This document shows, piece by piece, positions 46,370-60,086 of a stretch of DNA of 64,000 nucleotides. The position numbers and the translations under genes were made by a program. Source of the DNA: Halocaridina rubra (Eukaryota; Arthropoda; Malacostraca; Decapoda; Atyidae); contig JAXCGZ010005664.1 in NCBI GenBank assembly GCA_037179515.1, positions 195,001-259,000 on the forward strand. Direction: 5' to 3'. How positions within the stretch are numbered: position 1 is the stretch's first letter; each line of letters opens with the position of its first letter. The notes under the pieces were generated by a model. That model was not told the DNA's origin. It ran no database searches and saw only the letters and a list, made by a program, of their open reading frames with translations.

Positions 46370-49177
46370 TTGTTATACACAAATGCTGATGGATTAGCTG
46401 GTAAGGCAGTAGAATTAAAAGATAGGATTCACAACAGTAAGGCAGATATAGTAGCAATTACAGAGACTAAGTTGAGTGAGGACATAAACAGTGTCACAGT
46501 TTTTCCTAAGGGCTTCAGAATACTAAGGGTTGAAAGATCTGAGAGGACTGGTGGAGGGATAGCACTGCTCATAAGTGAAAGGATTCAAGCTGAAGAAATA
46601 AACTTGGCTATAGAAAGTGAGTTCAAGGAATTTCTTGTTGCTCGCATAAATACTGGGTCAGAGAGCATTATAATAACTGTTGTATACAACCCACCAAGGA
46701 ACCAAAATAGGCTTGAAGTTTAAGAGGAAAGTCATATAGGTACTATTGAAGTCATAAACTCAGTTGTTAACATGGTATGGGAAAAAAAATGTAGGATTTT
46801 GATTATGGGAGACTTTAATCATAAAGAGATAGATTGGATAAATCTTGACCCACACAGTGGTGAGGACTCATTCGGGGCAAGATTCCTAGATTGTGTACAA
46901 GGGAATTTCCTACACCAACATGTAATGGAACCAACAAGGGCCAGGGGTGGGGATGAGCCATCACTACTTGATCTAGTGTTCACAGATAATGTGTTGGATA
47001 TTGAAAAAATTGAGTATGAACCACCAATTTGAAAGAGTGACCACTGTGTGTTGTTGATGGAGTATATCATTGAAGATATTCTTCCTGAGAGTAGAGGCAC
47101 TGAGGACATGAGGAGGAACTATCCGAAAGGAGATTACATCAAAATGAATGAGCTTTTTGCAGTTATTGACTGGAGAACCTTATTTTACAACAAATCTGTA
47201 CAAGAAATGTATGACATCTTTTGTGAGAAATATGGGAAGATAGTAGATTGCTGCATACCTGTCACCAAAGTAGGTGTAATTCATGCCAGAGAGAAATGGT
47301 TCGATAATGGGTGTAAAAGAGCTAAGGAGTGGAGAGACAAATGCTGGAAAAGGTATAGGAGGAGAAAAAACATAAATGCCTGGCAAACCTACAAAAGAGC
47401 AAGAAATGACTACCTAAGTAAAAGGAGAGAGGGAGAGAGAGACTATGAGAGGGACATCACCAGGAAGGCTAAAGAAAATCCCAAGCTTTTCCACAGCTTT
47501 ATCAGAGGAAAACTGAAGGTAAAAGAACAGGTTTTAAGGCTAAAGAGAGCGGATGGAAGCATCACTGAGACGGATGAAGAGATCTGCAAAGAATTGAACA
47601 AGGAGTTTCAGTCAGTATTTACAGTAGAAAATACCCCACCCCTCAGATTGCAGTGATAGAAGCTCAAGGGCCGGTATTAGAGAACAACAACCTTACAACC
47701 ACAGAGATATGCAAAGCGCTGATGGATTTAGATGTTCATAAAGCTACAGGTCCTGATGACATATCCCCTCATGTGCTTAAAAAATGCGCAAACACAATAT
47801 CAGTGGCACTAAGTATCATATTTAAGGAGTCACTGGAGTCGGGGGAGATTCCAAGATGCTGGAAACAAGCAAATGTAATACCTATCTTTAAAAAGGGAAG
47901 GAGGGATACGGCTCTGAACTTGACCAGCATAGTTTGCAAAGTTATGGAGAAACTACTAAGGAAACATATCTCTCTTCACTTGGAATCCTTCAACTTTTTG
48001 TCAGTGAGGCAACATGGCTTCAGAGAAGGTAGATCAACAGTAACAAACTTATTAGAATTTTATGATGAGGTAAGCCAAATCTTACAGGAAAGAGAGGGCT
48101 GGGCAGATTGCATATTCCTAGACTTCCAGAAAGCGTTTGACACTGTTCCACATGGGAGACTTATTAGGAAGCTGCAATCAATGGCTAGAAGAGGTGGAAA
48201 TGTTTTGGAATGGATAAAAACTTACTTAGAAGGAAGGGAACTGAGGGTTAGAGTAAGACACTCAGTGTCTGAATGGAGAAGGGTTAGTAGTGGAGTTCCA
48301 CAGGGTTCAGTTTTAGGGCCACTTTTGTTCCTTGTATATGTAAATGACCTACCAGAGTCTGTAAATTCATTCATGAATATGTTTGCAGATGATGCAAAGA
48401 TTGTGAAGAAAGTAAAAAACGAGAACAATGGTAGAGAACTTCAGGAGGATCTAAATAATCTGCATGAGTGGTCAGAAAAGTGGTTAATGAAATTCAATAC
48501 TTCAAAATGTAAGGTAATGAGAATGGGTACAAGTGCAAGAAGGCCCAAGCTTGACTACTCGGTGGCTGGAGTACAACTTCAAGAGACAGAAAATGAGAGA
48601 GATCTAGGAGTAAACATACTGGCAGATTTGTCTCCAGAAATACATATAAATGGCATAGAAAGGGCAGCATATGCATTCTTATCAAATGTAAGGGTAGCCT
48701 TCAGGCACATGGACAAGGACATGTTCAGAAATATTTATGTAACATATGTGAGGCCAAAACTCGAATATGCAGCCCCCTTTTGGAATCCACACTTGAAAAA
48801 GCACATAGCTAAGCTTGAAAAAGTTCAAAGACATGCCACGAAACTGGTGCCAGAAATACGCAATCCCAGTTATGATGAGAGGCTGAGGGAATTAGACTTA
48901 CCATCACTGGAAGCTAGAAGAGTGAGGGGGGGATATGGTGACAGTCTTTAAATTCCTTCATGGTTATGATAGAATCGATAGGGATCGATATTTTGATATG
49001 GCTGGCTCTAGAACTAGAGGTCATAGTTTTAAGCTTCGTAAGAAAACTTCTTTGCAGGATGTAAGGAAATACTTTTTCAGTGTAAGAGTAGTTGATTATT
49101 GGAATTGGCTAAGCGAGGAGGTAGTTAATGCTATCTCAATCCATAGTTTTAAGGACAGGTATGATGAGTATCACTAA
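46370..49177 (+). pseudogene. Family A ORF2 (endonuclease-reverse transcriptase), broken
   Basis: Segments 46370-46723, 46772-47032, 47048-47656, 47653-48951 and 48935-49177 read consecutively. Endonuclease landmarks: LYTNADGLAGK, AITETKL, RTGGGIALLI, VVYNPPRNQ, GDFNHKEIDW and SDHCVLL (usually preceded by GK; a stop codon replaces that Gly here). RT landmarks: ATGPDDISPHVLKK, ANVIPIFKKGRRDTAL, RQHGFREGRSTVTNLL, FLDFQKAFDTVPHGRL, GVPQGSVLGPLLF and MFADDAKIVKK. The C-terminal domain ends [11 protein letters not shown]. The enzyme class nicks target DNA and reverse-transcribes LINE RNA there. Style fits the CR1/L2 group; the clade was not tested. Confidence 0.88.
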
Positions 49178-49267
49178 GTATAAAATGGAAGCGATCAGGA
49201 GACGGGAAGATACGAGCTTTGGGCTCTTTTCCCGTAATCACAATTAGGTAATCACAATTAGGTAATC

Positions 49268-50372
49268 ACTCCATCAACATTCGCAATTCTTTTCAATATC
49301 CAACACATTATCTGTGAATACTAGATTAAGTAGCGATGGCTTATCCCTACCCCTGGCCCTCGTTGGTTTCAGTACATGTTGGTGTAGGAAAATACCTTGT
49401 ATGCAATCTAGGAATCTTGCCCCGAATGAGTTCTCTACACTGTGTGGGTCAAGAATTATTCAATCTATATCTCTATGATTAAAGTCTCCCATATTAAAAA
49501 ACCTACATTTTCTCTCCCCTGCAATGTTAACAACTGAGTTTATGACTGCAATAGTACCTATATGACTGTCCTCATAAACTTCTAGCCTAAGTTGGTTCGT
49601 TAGTGGGTTATATACAACAGTTATTATAATGCTCTCTGACCCAGTATTTATGCAAGCAACAAGAAATTCATTGAACTCACTTTCTATAGCAGTTTATATG
49701 TAGAACCTGAAATCTTTCAATTATGAGCAGTGCTATTCCTCCACCAGTACTCTCATAGCTTTCAACCCTTAATATTCTGAAGCTCTTAGGAAAAACTGTG
49801 ACACTTTATATATTCTCACTTAACTTCGTCTCTGTAACTGCTACTATATCTGCTTGCTGTTGCGAATCTTAATTTTAATTCTACTGCCTTACTAGCTATT
49901 CCATCAGCATTTATGTATAACAATCTTTACAAGGCCCCATCCCCTGATCTTCTAATATTATCTTCTTTATCCCTTTGTCTGGAAGATATCAGAAAAAAAA
50001 GTGCTTCTTCTCTTATTCATTTCTTTTTTCATTTAACCTTCTACCTTCTTGCAACAAGTTTTTGGAATTTTCCATTTCTTCCTGAATTCTGTGCTTTGAA
50101 TTCTTGCAGGCCTTTTAGGCTTTTTTTCTTTGTAAATATATCTCTACATCTTAACCCTCTCTCAGAGGGTACTTTCGTTGGACTTTGCTCTCCCTCCCTA
50201 GAATATTTACCTAGTTGGTGAATGTTTACAATATCGTCAGGACCACATACTACTCCAAGCTTCCTTATCAGGTCTAAAATTCTATCTTTATTTTCTTCAC
50301 GTCTCCCCTGCCATGTTGGCTACTGGGATTTTCTTATACCCGAGATTACCACTTTCTTTTCTTTATCAAGTG
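49268..50372 (-). mobile_element. Family A LINE, old copy A13, 5' portion of the element split by A12
   Basis: Diverged endonuclease-to-ORF1 sequence with no coherent frame left. It starts (CCATCAACATTC...) where A11 stopped, so A11 and A13 are one element. It ends inside ORF1 at CTTTATCAAGTGTTTACC, joined to the tail of A14. Confidence 0.85.
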
Positions 50373-51037
50373 TTTACCTAATTGTTTACCTAATTGTGTT
50401 TACGGGAAAGAGCCCAAAGCTCGTATCTTCCCGTCTCCTCATCGGTTCCATTTTATACTTAGTGATACTTATCATATCCGTCCTTAAAACTATGGATTGA
50501 GATACCATTAACTACCTCCTCGCTTAGCCAATTCTAGTTATCAACTACTCTTACACTGAAAAAGTACTTCCTTACTTCCTGCAAAGAAGTTTTCTTACGA
50601 AGCTTCAAACTATAACCTCTAGTTTTAGAGCCAGCCATATCAAAATATCGATCCCTATCCACTCTATCATAACCATGAAGGAATTTAAAGACTGTCACCA
50701 TATCCCCCCTCAATCTTCTACCTTCAAGTGATGGTAAGTCTAATTCCCTCAGCCTCTCATCATAACTGAGATTGCGTTTTTTTTGGCACCAGTTTCGTGG
50801 CATGTCTTTGAACTTTTTCAAGCTTAGCTATGTGCTTTGGCCTCACATAGGTTACTTATATATTTCTGAACATTTCCTTGTCCATGTGCCTGAAGGTTAC
50901 CCTTACATTTGATAAGAATGCATATGCTCCTCTTACTATGCCATTTATGTATTTCTGGAGACAAATCTGCCAGTATGTTTACTCCTAGATCTCTCTCATT
51001 TTCTGTCTCTTGAAGTTGTACTCCAGCCACCGAGTAG

Positions 51038-52531
51038 TCAAGCTTGGGGCCTTCTTGCACTTGTACCCATTCTCATTACCTTACATTTTGAAGTATTGAA
51101 TTTCATTAGCCACTTTTCTGACCACTCATGCAGATTATTTAGATCCTCCTGAAGTTCTCTACCATTGTTCTCGTTTTTTACTTTCTTCACAATCTTTGCA
51201 TCATCTGCAAACATATTCATGAATGAATTTACAGACTCTGGTAGGTCATTTACATATACAAGGAACAAAAGTGGCCCTAAAACTGAACCCTGTGGAACTC
51301 CAATTCTAACTCTTCTCCATTCAGACACTGAGTATTTTACTCTAACCCTCAGTTCCCTTCCTTCTAAGTAAGTTTTTATCCATTCCAAGACATTTCCACC
51401 TATTTTAGCCATTGATTGCAGCTTCCTAATAAGTCTCCCATGTGGAACAGTGTCAAATGCTTTCTGGAAGTCTAGGAATATGCAATCTGCCCAGCCCTCT
51501 CTTTCCTGTAAGATTCGGCTTACCTCATCATAAAATTCTAATAAGTTTGTTACTGTTGATCTACATACTCTGAAGCCATGTTGCCTCATTGACAAAAAGT
51601 TGAAGGCTTCCAAGTGAAGAGAGATATGTTTCCTTAGTAGTTTCTCCATAACTTTGCAAACTATGCTGGTCAAGGAAACTGGTCTATAGTTCAGAGCCGT
51701 ATCCCTCCTTCCCTTTTTGAAGATAGGTATCACATTTGCTTGTTTCCAGCATCTTGGAATCTCTCCTGACTCCAGTGACTTTTTAAATATGATACTTAGT
51801 GCCACTGATATTGTGTTTACGCATTTTTTAAGCACATGAGGGAATATGTCATCAGGACCTGTAGCTTTATGAACATCTAAATTCATCAGCGCCTTGTATA
51901 CCTCTGTGGCTGTAAGGTTGATGTTCTCTAATACCGGCCCTTGAGCTGCTATCTCTGCAATCTGAGGGGGTGGGGTATTTTCTACTGTAAATACTGACTG
52001 AAACTCCTTGTTAAATTCTTTGCAGATCTCTTCATCTATCTCAGTGATGCTTCCATCCGCTCTCTTAAGCCTTAAAACCTGTTCTTTTACCTTCAGTTTT
52101 CCTCTGATACAGCTGTGGAAAAGCTTGGGATTTTCTTTAGCCTTCCTGGTGATGCCCCTCTCATAGTCTCTCTCTCCCTCTCTCCTCTTACTTAGGTAGT
52201 CATTTCTTGCTCTTTTGTAGGTTTGCCAGGCATTTACGTTTTTTCTCCTCCTATAGCTTTTCCAGCATTTGTCTCTCCACTCCTTAGCTCTTTTACACTC
52301 ATTATCGAACCATTTCTCTCTGGCATGAATTACACCTACTTTGTTGACAGGTATGCAGCAATCTACTATCTTCCCATATTTCTCACAAAAGATGTCATAC
52401 ATTTCTTGTACAGATTTGTTGTAAAGTAAGGTTCTCCAGTCAATAACTGCAAAAAGCTCATTCATTTCGATGTAATCTCCTTTCGGATAGTTCCTCCTCA
52501 TGTCCTCTTGTTGTTGTTCTTGGATGTTCAC
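51038..52531 (-). pseudogene. Family A ORF2, linker plus reverse transcriptase, longest open frame
   Basis: About 490 codons without a stop, the longest family A frame here. The first few residues (MNIQEQQQ) are foreign, from the inserted LINE; family sequence starts at EDMRRNYPKGDY. It includes the linker (REKWFDNECKRAKEWRD), RT motifs through MFADDAKIVKK and the thumb region (LHEWSEKWLMKFNTSKCKV). An extra G near 51045 shifts the frame at ARRP. The endonuclease is absent. Confidence 0.85.
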
Positions 52532-53447
52532 CCTTGAGGGTGAGTGGACCTTCCACTTGTGGCCCGCAGGTGGGGTGAGATTTTTTTTGGAGTGTACGTG
52601 GTATTCGCTCTTGCGGGCGAATGGGCTTTCCTGTTGGTGAGGAGGTGGGGTGAAATCTTGTTATTGTTGGTGATCGGACTTTCCTAATTGGCCCGCAGGT
52701 GAGATTGTGCAAAACTGTAAAGATAACGGAAAGCATAAGTATTCAATTGTGAATTATTAGTTTACATAAAACAATTTAAATGATTTCCTGTTTTGGGGTG
52801 AGAGAGAGTTATTGCATGGTTATCTTGGTGGAGGGTATTGTCTGATAATATTTAGTAGACTGTTCATGTGGTTATTTGTTGCTAGTCTGATGATGGAGCT
52901 AGCAACATGAAGGGCATTTGGGTCTTCGCTAGATGTTGTGGGGGCACCAATTTTTCGTTGTATTTCTGAAAAAGAATCACATTCCAGGATGTAATGTAGC
53001 AGTGGATGTGGTGAGGCTACCTGGCAAAAGGTGCATTCCCTGATGATATCCTGCGCTATTTGCCAGGTGCACTTGTACCCAAGTCTCAGACGGTACACAT
53101 TGAGCTCAGTGCTTCGTAGAAGGCTCTTAGGCAGGGTGATACGCCGAAGATCAGTGGTGGCTTTGTACCACCAGGTGGAGGGGGAGCCATTGTCTGTGCA
53201 CAGGTTGTGTTTAGTTATTAAGGTGTTAAGGAGTGACTTGGTGGCTTTATTTTTTATCTGTTGCATCCCAGGAGACAGAGATATCTGGATTTCTGCTCTG
53301 AGAGTGGCTTGTTTGGCGGCTTGATCGGCTTCCTCATTTCCCTTGATGCCGACGTGGCTGGGAATCCAGGCAAGAGTGATGGCTTTTCCAAGGCTGGTTG
53401 TCCTGTGGTAGAGGCTGAAGATGGTGGTGATGATGCGTACATTGCAG
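52508..53447 (-). mobile_element. 3' end of an RNase H-bearing LINE (Jockey/I-like), inserted in A14
   Basis: Read on minus. The RNase H C-terminal motif is AWIPSHVGIKGNEEADQAAK (about 53310-53400). It continues in frame through MQQIKNKATKSLLNTLITKH, a STWWYKATTDLRRI stretch, LRLGYKCTW, and a CTFC...LLHYILECD motif (52820-53266) to a stop. A 3' UTR of about 310 bases follows, ending in a short CAA-type repeat. RT and endonuclease are missing (5'-truncated). It is a different family from A, since family A has no RNase H. The host sequence lost about 15 bases at the site. Confidence 0.85.
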
Positions 53448-53884
53448 GCAGAATATCTTCAATGATATACTCCAGCATTTTTTCGATTTCTGTCTCTTTT
53501 TAGTCAACTGTTTGTATGTTTTCCAGTGCCATCACCCTCACAGCCTCTTTTACTGCCACATTCCCCTTTTGTGCATCAGCAAAGGAAGTTTTCATGGCAT
53601 CATGTTCCGTATTAAACTCCTGTATCTTTTCTAAACTTTTCGATGTTTTCCTTTATCTGGACATTCCAAGCTGCAAACTTGTTTCTCTAAGAAGAGAGCA
53701 ATGAGTTAACATTTAATTCATTCAGGTTATCATTCTGCTGTTTATTGTTATATTTTTGTTTAGAAATTCTGGTTTCTATTTCTCTCTTTTCCCCATCCAG
53801 CTTCTTTATTCGTTATTCTGTTTTTTTTTTCTCTCTTGCACTTGTGTTTATATGCTTCCTCCAAAAATCTTATTTCTTAGGGGG

Positions 53885-53909
53885 GTGTGTGTGTGTGTGT
53901 GTGTGTGTG
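53885..53909. repeat. (GT)n microsatellite
   Basis: A short GT run joining A14's ORF1 end to A15's tail. Confidence 0.93.
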
Positions 53910-54089
53910 ATTACCTAATTGTGATTACCTAATTGTGTTTACGGGAAAGAGCCCAAAGCTCGTATCTTCCCGTCTCCTCATCGGTTCCATTTTATACTTA
54001 GTGATACTTATCATACCTGTCCTTAAAACTATGGATTGAGATAGCATTAACTACCTCCTCGCTTAGCCAATTCCAATTATCAACTACTC

Positions 54090-55466
54090 TTACACTGAAG
54101 AAGTATTTCCTACATCCTGCAAAGAAGTTTTCTTACGAAGCTTTAAACTATGACCTCTACTTCTAGAGCCAGCCATATCAAAATATCGATCCCTATCCAC
54201 TCTATCATAACCATGAAGGAATTTAAAGACTGTCACCATATCCCCCTTCACTCTTCTAGCTTCGAGTGATGGTAAGTCTAATTCCCTCAGCCTCTCATCA
54301 TAACTGAGATTGCGTATTTCTGGCACCAGTTTCGTGGCATATCTTTGAACTTTTTCAAGCTTAGCTATGTGCTTTTTCAAGTGCGGATTCCAAAAGGGGG
54401 CTGCATATTCGAGTTTTGGCCTCACATAGGTTACATAAATATTTCTGAACATGTCCTTGTTCATGTGCCTGAAGGCTACCCTTACATTTGATAAGAATGC
54501 ATATGCTGCCCTTACTATGCCATTTATATGTATTTCTGGAGACAAATCTGCCAGTATGTTTACTCCTAGATCTCTCTCATTTTCTGTCTCTTGAAGTTGT
54601 ACTCCAGCCACCGAGTAGTCAAGCTTGGGCCTTCTTGCACTTGTACCCATTCTCATTACCTTACATTTTGAAGTATTGAATTTCATTAGCCACTTTTCTG
54701 ACCACTCATGCAGATTATTTAGATCCTCCTGAAGTTCTCTACCATTGTTCTCGTTTTTTACTTTCTTCACAATCTTTGCATCATCTGCAAACATATTCAT
54801 GAATGAATTTACAGACTCTGGTAGGTCATTTACATATACAAGGGACAAAAGTGGCCCTAAAACTGAACCCTGTGGAACTCCACTACTAACTCTTCTCCAT
54901 TCAGACACTGTGTGTCTTACTCTAACCCTCTGTTCCCTTCCTTCTAAGTAAGTTTTTATCCATTCCAAAACATTTCCACCTATTCTAGCCATTGATTGCA
55001 GCTTCCTAATAAGTCTCCCATGTGGAACAGTGTCAAATGCTTTCAGGAAGTCTAGGAATATGCAATCTGCCCAGCCCTCTCTTTCCTGTAAGATTTGGTT
55101 TACCTCATCATAAAATTCTAATAAGTTTGTTACTGTTGATCTACCTTCTCTGAAGCCATGTTGCCTCACTGACAAAAAGTTGAAGGATTCCAAGTGAAGA
55201 GAGATATGTTTCCTTAGTAGTTTCTCCATAACTTTGCAAACTATGCTGGTCAAGGAAACTGGTCTATAGTTCAGAGCCGTATCCCTCCTTCCCTTTTTGA
55301 AGATAGGTATCACATTTGCTTGTTTCCAGCATCTTGGAATCTCCCCCGACTCCAGTGACTCCTTAAATATGATACTTAGTGCCACTGATATTGTGTTTGC
55401 GCATTTTTTAAGCACATGAGGGGATATGTCATCTGGACCTGTTGCTTTATGAACATCTAAATCCAT
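54090..55466 (-). pseudogene. Family A ORF2, reverse transcriptase and C-terminal domain
   Basis: 458 codons open, from HKATGPDDISPHVLKK through all RT motifs (FLDFLKAFDTVPHG with Q changed to L; GVPQGSVLGPLL; MFADDAKIVKK with both catalytic Asp) and the C-terminal YVRPKLEYAAPFWNPHLKK region to [15 protein letters not shown], where a missing base ends the frame early. Upstream it is separated by one stop from the endonuclease segment 55527-56399. Confidence 0.87.
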
Positions 55467-55526
55467 CAGCGCTTTGCATACCTCTGTGGCTGTAAGGTTG
55501 ATGTTCTCTAATACCGGCCCTTGAGC

Positions 55527-56399
55527 TTATATCACTGCAATCTGAGGGGGTGGGGTATTTTCTACTGTAAATACTGACTGAAACTCCTTGTTCAATTCTT
55601 TGCAGATCTCTTCATCCGTCTCGGTGATGCTTCCATCCGCTCTCTTTAGCCTTAAAACCTGTTCTTTTATCTTCAGTATTCCTCTGATAAAGCTGTGGAA
55701 AAGCTTGGGATTTTCTTTAGCCTTCCTGGTGATGTCCCTCTCATAGTTTCTCTCTGCCTCTCTCCTTTTACTTAGGTAGTCATTTCTTGCTCTTTTGTAG
55801 GTTTGCCAGGCATTTATGTTTTTTCTCCTCCTATAGCTTTTCCAGCATTTGTCTCTCCACTCCTTAGCTCTTTTACACACATTATCGAACCATTTCACTC
55901 TGGCATGAATTACACCTACTTTGGTGACAGGTATGCAGCAATCTACTATCTTCCCATATTTCTCACAAAAGATGTCATACATTTCTTGTACAGATTTGTT
56001 GTCAATAACTGCAAAAAGCTCATTCATTTTGATGTAATCTCCTTTCGGATAGTTCCTCCTCATGTCCTCAGTACCTCTACTCTCAGGAAGAATATCTTCA
56101 ATGATATACTCCATCAACAACACACAGTGGTCACTCTTTCCAATTGGTGGTTCATACTCAATTTTTTCAATATCCAACACATTATCTGTGAACACTAGAT
56201 CAAGTAGTGATGGCTCATCCCCACCCCTGGCCCTTGTTGGTTCCATTACATGTTGGTGTAGGAAATTCCCTTGTATGCAATCTAGGAATCTTGCCCCAAA
56301 TGAGTCCTCACCACTGTGTGGGTCAAGATTTATCCAATCTATCTCTTTATGATTAAAGTCTCCCATGATCAAAATCCTACATTTTGTTTCCCGTGCCAT
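55527..56399 (-). pseudogene. Family A ORF2, endonuclease C-terminal half and linker
   Basis: 290 codons: MGDFNHKEIDW, LLDLVFTDN and PIGKSDHCVLL (the SDH triad part), then the basic linker (RDKCWKSYRRRKNINAW, KENPKLFHSFIRG). The N-terminal half of the endonuclease is in the next segment, 56432-56800 (LYTNADGLAGK, AITETKL). Confidence 0.85.
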
Positions 56400-57523
56400 T
56401 TTAACAACTGAGTTTATGACTTCAATAGTACCTATATGACTTCCTCATAAACTTCAAGCCTATTTTGGTTCCTTGGTGGGTTGTATACAACAGTTATTAT
56501 AATGCTCTCTGACCCAGTATTTATGCGAGCAACAAGAAATTCCTTGAACTCACTTTCTATAGCCAAGTTTATTTCTTCAACTTGAATCCTTTCACTTATG
56601 AGCAGTGCTATCCCTCCACCAGTCCTCTCAGATCTTTCAACCCTTAGTATTCTGAAGTCCTTAGGAAAAACTGTGACACTGTTTATGTCCTCACTCAACT
56701 TAGTCTCTGTAATTGCTACTATATCTGCCTTACTGTTGTGAATCCTATCTTTTAATTCTACTGCCTTACCAGCTAATCCATCAGCATTTGTGTATAACAA
56801 TCTTAATGAGGCCCCATCCCCTGATCTTCTGTCATTATCTTCTTTATCTCCCCTTTGTCTGGAAGAACTCTGAAATGAAAATTTTTCTTCTGTTCTTCAT
56901 TTCTTTCCTCATTTAACCTTCTTGCCTCTTGCAACAAGTTTTTGATCTTTCCCATCTCTTCCTGTGTTCTGTATCGTCTAATGAACACTTCTTTGAATTC
57001 TTGAAGGTCTTTTAGACTTTTTTTCTCAACAATATTTCCCTACATGTTTCCCCTCTCTCAAAGGTTACTTTTGTTGGTCTCGGCTTTCCTTCCCTCGAAT
57101 ATTTACCTAGTTGGTGTATGTTTACAATATCCTCAGGACCACAAACTACTCCAAGCTTTCTTATCAGGTCTACAACCCTAACTTTATTTTCTTCAAGTCT
57201 CCCCTGCCATGTTGGCTCCTGGGATTCGCTTATGCCTGAGATTACCACTGTCTTCTCCTTATCAAGTGCCTGTCTGATGAGTGGGTTTGCCCTTTCCATC
57301 ACAACGTCTTTCATTTTTTCGATTACTGTCTCTTTATAGTCAACTGTTTGTATGTTTTCCAGTGCCACCTCCTTTACAGCCTCTTTTACTGCCACATTCC
57401 CCTTTAGTGCATCAGCAAAGGAAGTTTTCATGGCATCATTTTCCATATTCAGCTCCTGGAACTCTTTTCTGAACTGTTCAATGTTTTCCTTAATCTGGAC
57501 ATTCCAAGCAGCAATCTCGTCTC

Positions 57524-57537
57524 TGTGTGTGTGTGTG
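57524..57537. repeat. Short (GT)n at a LINE-LINE junction
   Basis: Joins A15's ORF1 end to A16's tail. Confidence 0.85.
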
Positions 57538-59838
<2,301 letters not shown>

Positions 59839-60086
59839 TCATGATTAGTAGGTTGGCCATGGCACCAGCCGCCCATTGAAAGACTATGACTGAAGGTATT
59901 AGGATGCAACTAGGACTGGTCCAGACAGTTCCAGGTTGAGTCTTCCTTCAGGACGGTTCTTTCCTCATGCTTACATCTACACTGAATATTCTGGCGTAGT
60001 CATTACACATCTCTTGCTATTCCATTACATTTGACAAGTCACAACATTCTGCACATCTGTCTCTTTTACTTTCTTTTTCCTCACAT

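Larger units (their letters stand above)
45467..49268 (+). mobile_element. Family A LINE, copy A12 (plus, nearly full, both ORFs)
   Basis: The most complete plus-strand copy: ORF1 from the coiled coil onward, endonuclease, linker, RT, C-terminal domain, 3' UTR and two terminal repeat units (49238-49266). It sits inside an older family A element (A11 plus A13). Lesions are a frameshift near 46150-46190 in ORF1, TAA at about 46722, TGA at about 47030, a frameshift near 47640, an in-frame loss of the YRPVS segment near 47920 and a seven-G frameshift near 48930. Confidence 0.94.
50373..53882 (-). mobile_element. Family A LINE, copy A14 (minus, interrupted and rearranged)
   Basis: The tail has GTTTACCTAATT repeats at 50373. 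It is collinear to GTCCTC at about 52507, then holds a foreign LINE end (52508-53447), then resumes at AGGCAGAATATC for about 28 bases, and then jumps from the endonuclease/linker boundary straight to ORF1 (53475 on), so about 1 kb of endonuclease and ORF1 C-terminus is missing. The ORF1 N-terminal part runs to 53882 next to (GT)n. Confidence 0.9.
53910..57523 (-). mobile_element. Family A LINE, copy A15 (minus, 3.6 kb, best preserved)
   Basis: Tail with two terminal units at 53910-53935, then 3' UTR, ORF2 and ORF1 up to the coiled coil. Few lesions: a one-base loss near 54110, a TAA near 55527 (GAA changed), an in-frame loss of about 7 codons (WRTLFYNKS region) near 56000, a one-base loss near 56445, and ORF1 frame breaks near 56990-57020. 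This is the best template in the window for a family consensus. Confidence 0.94.
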
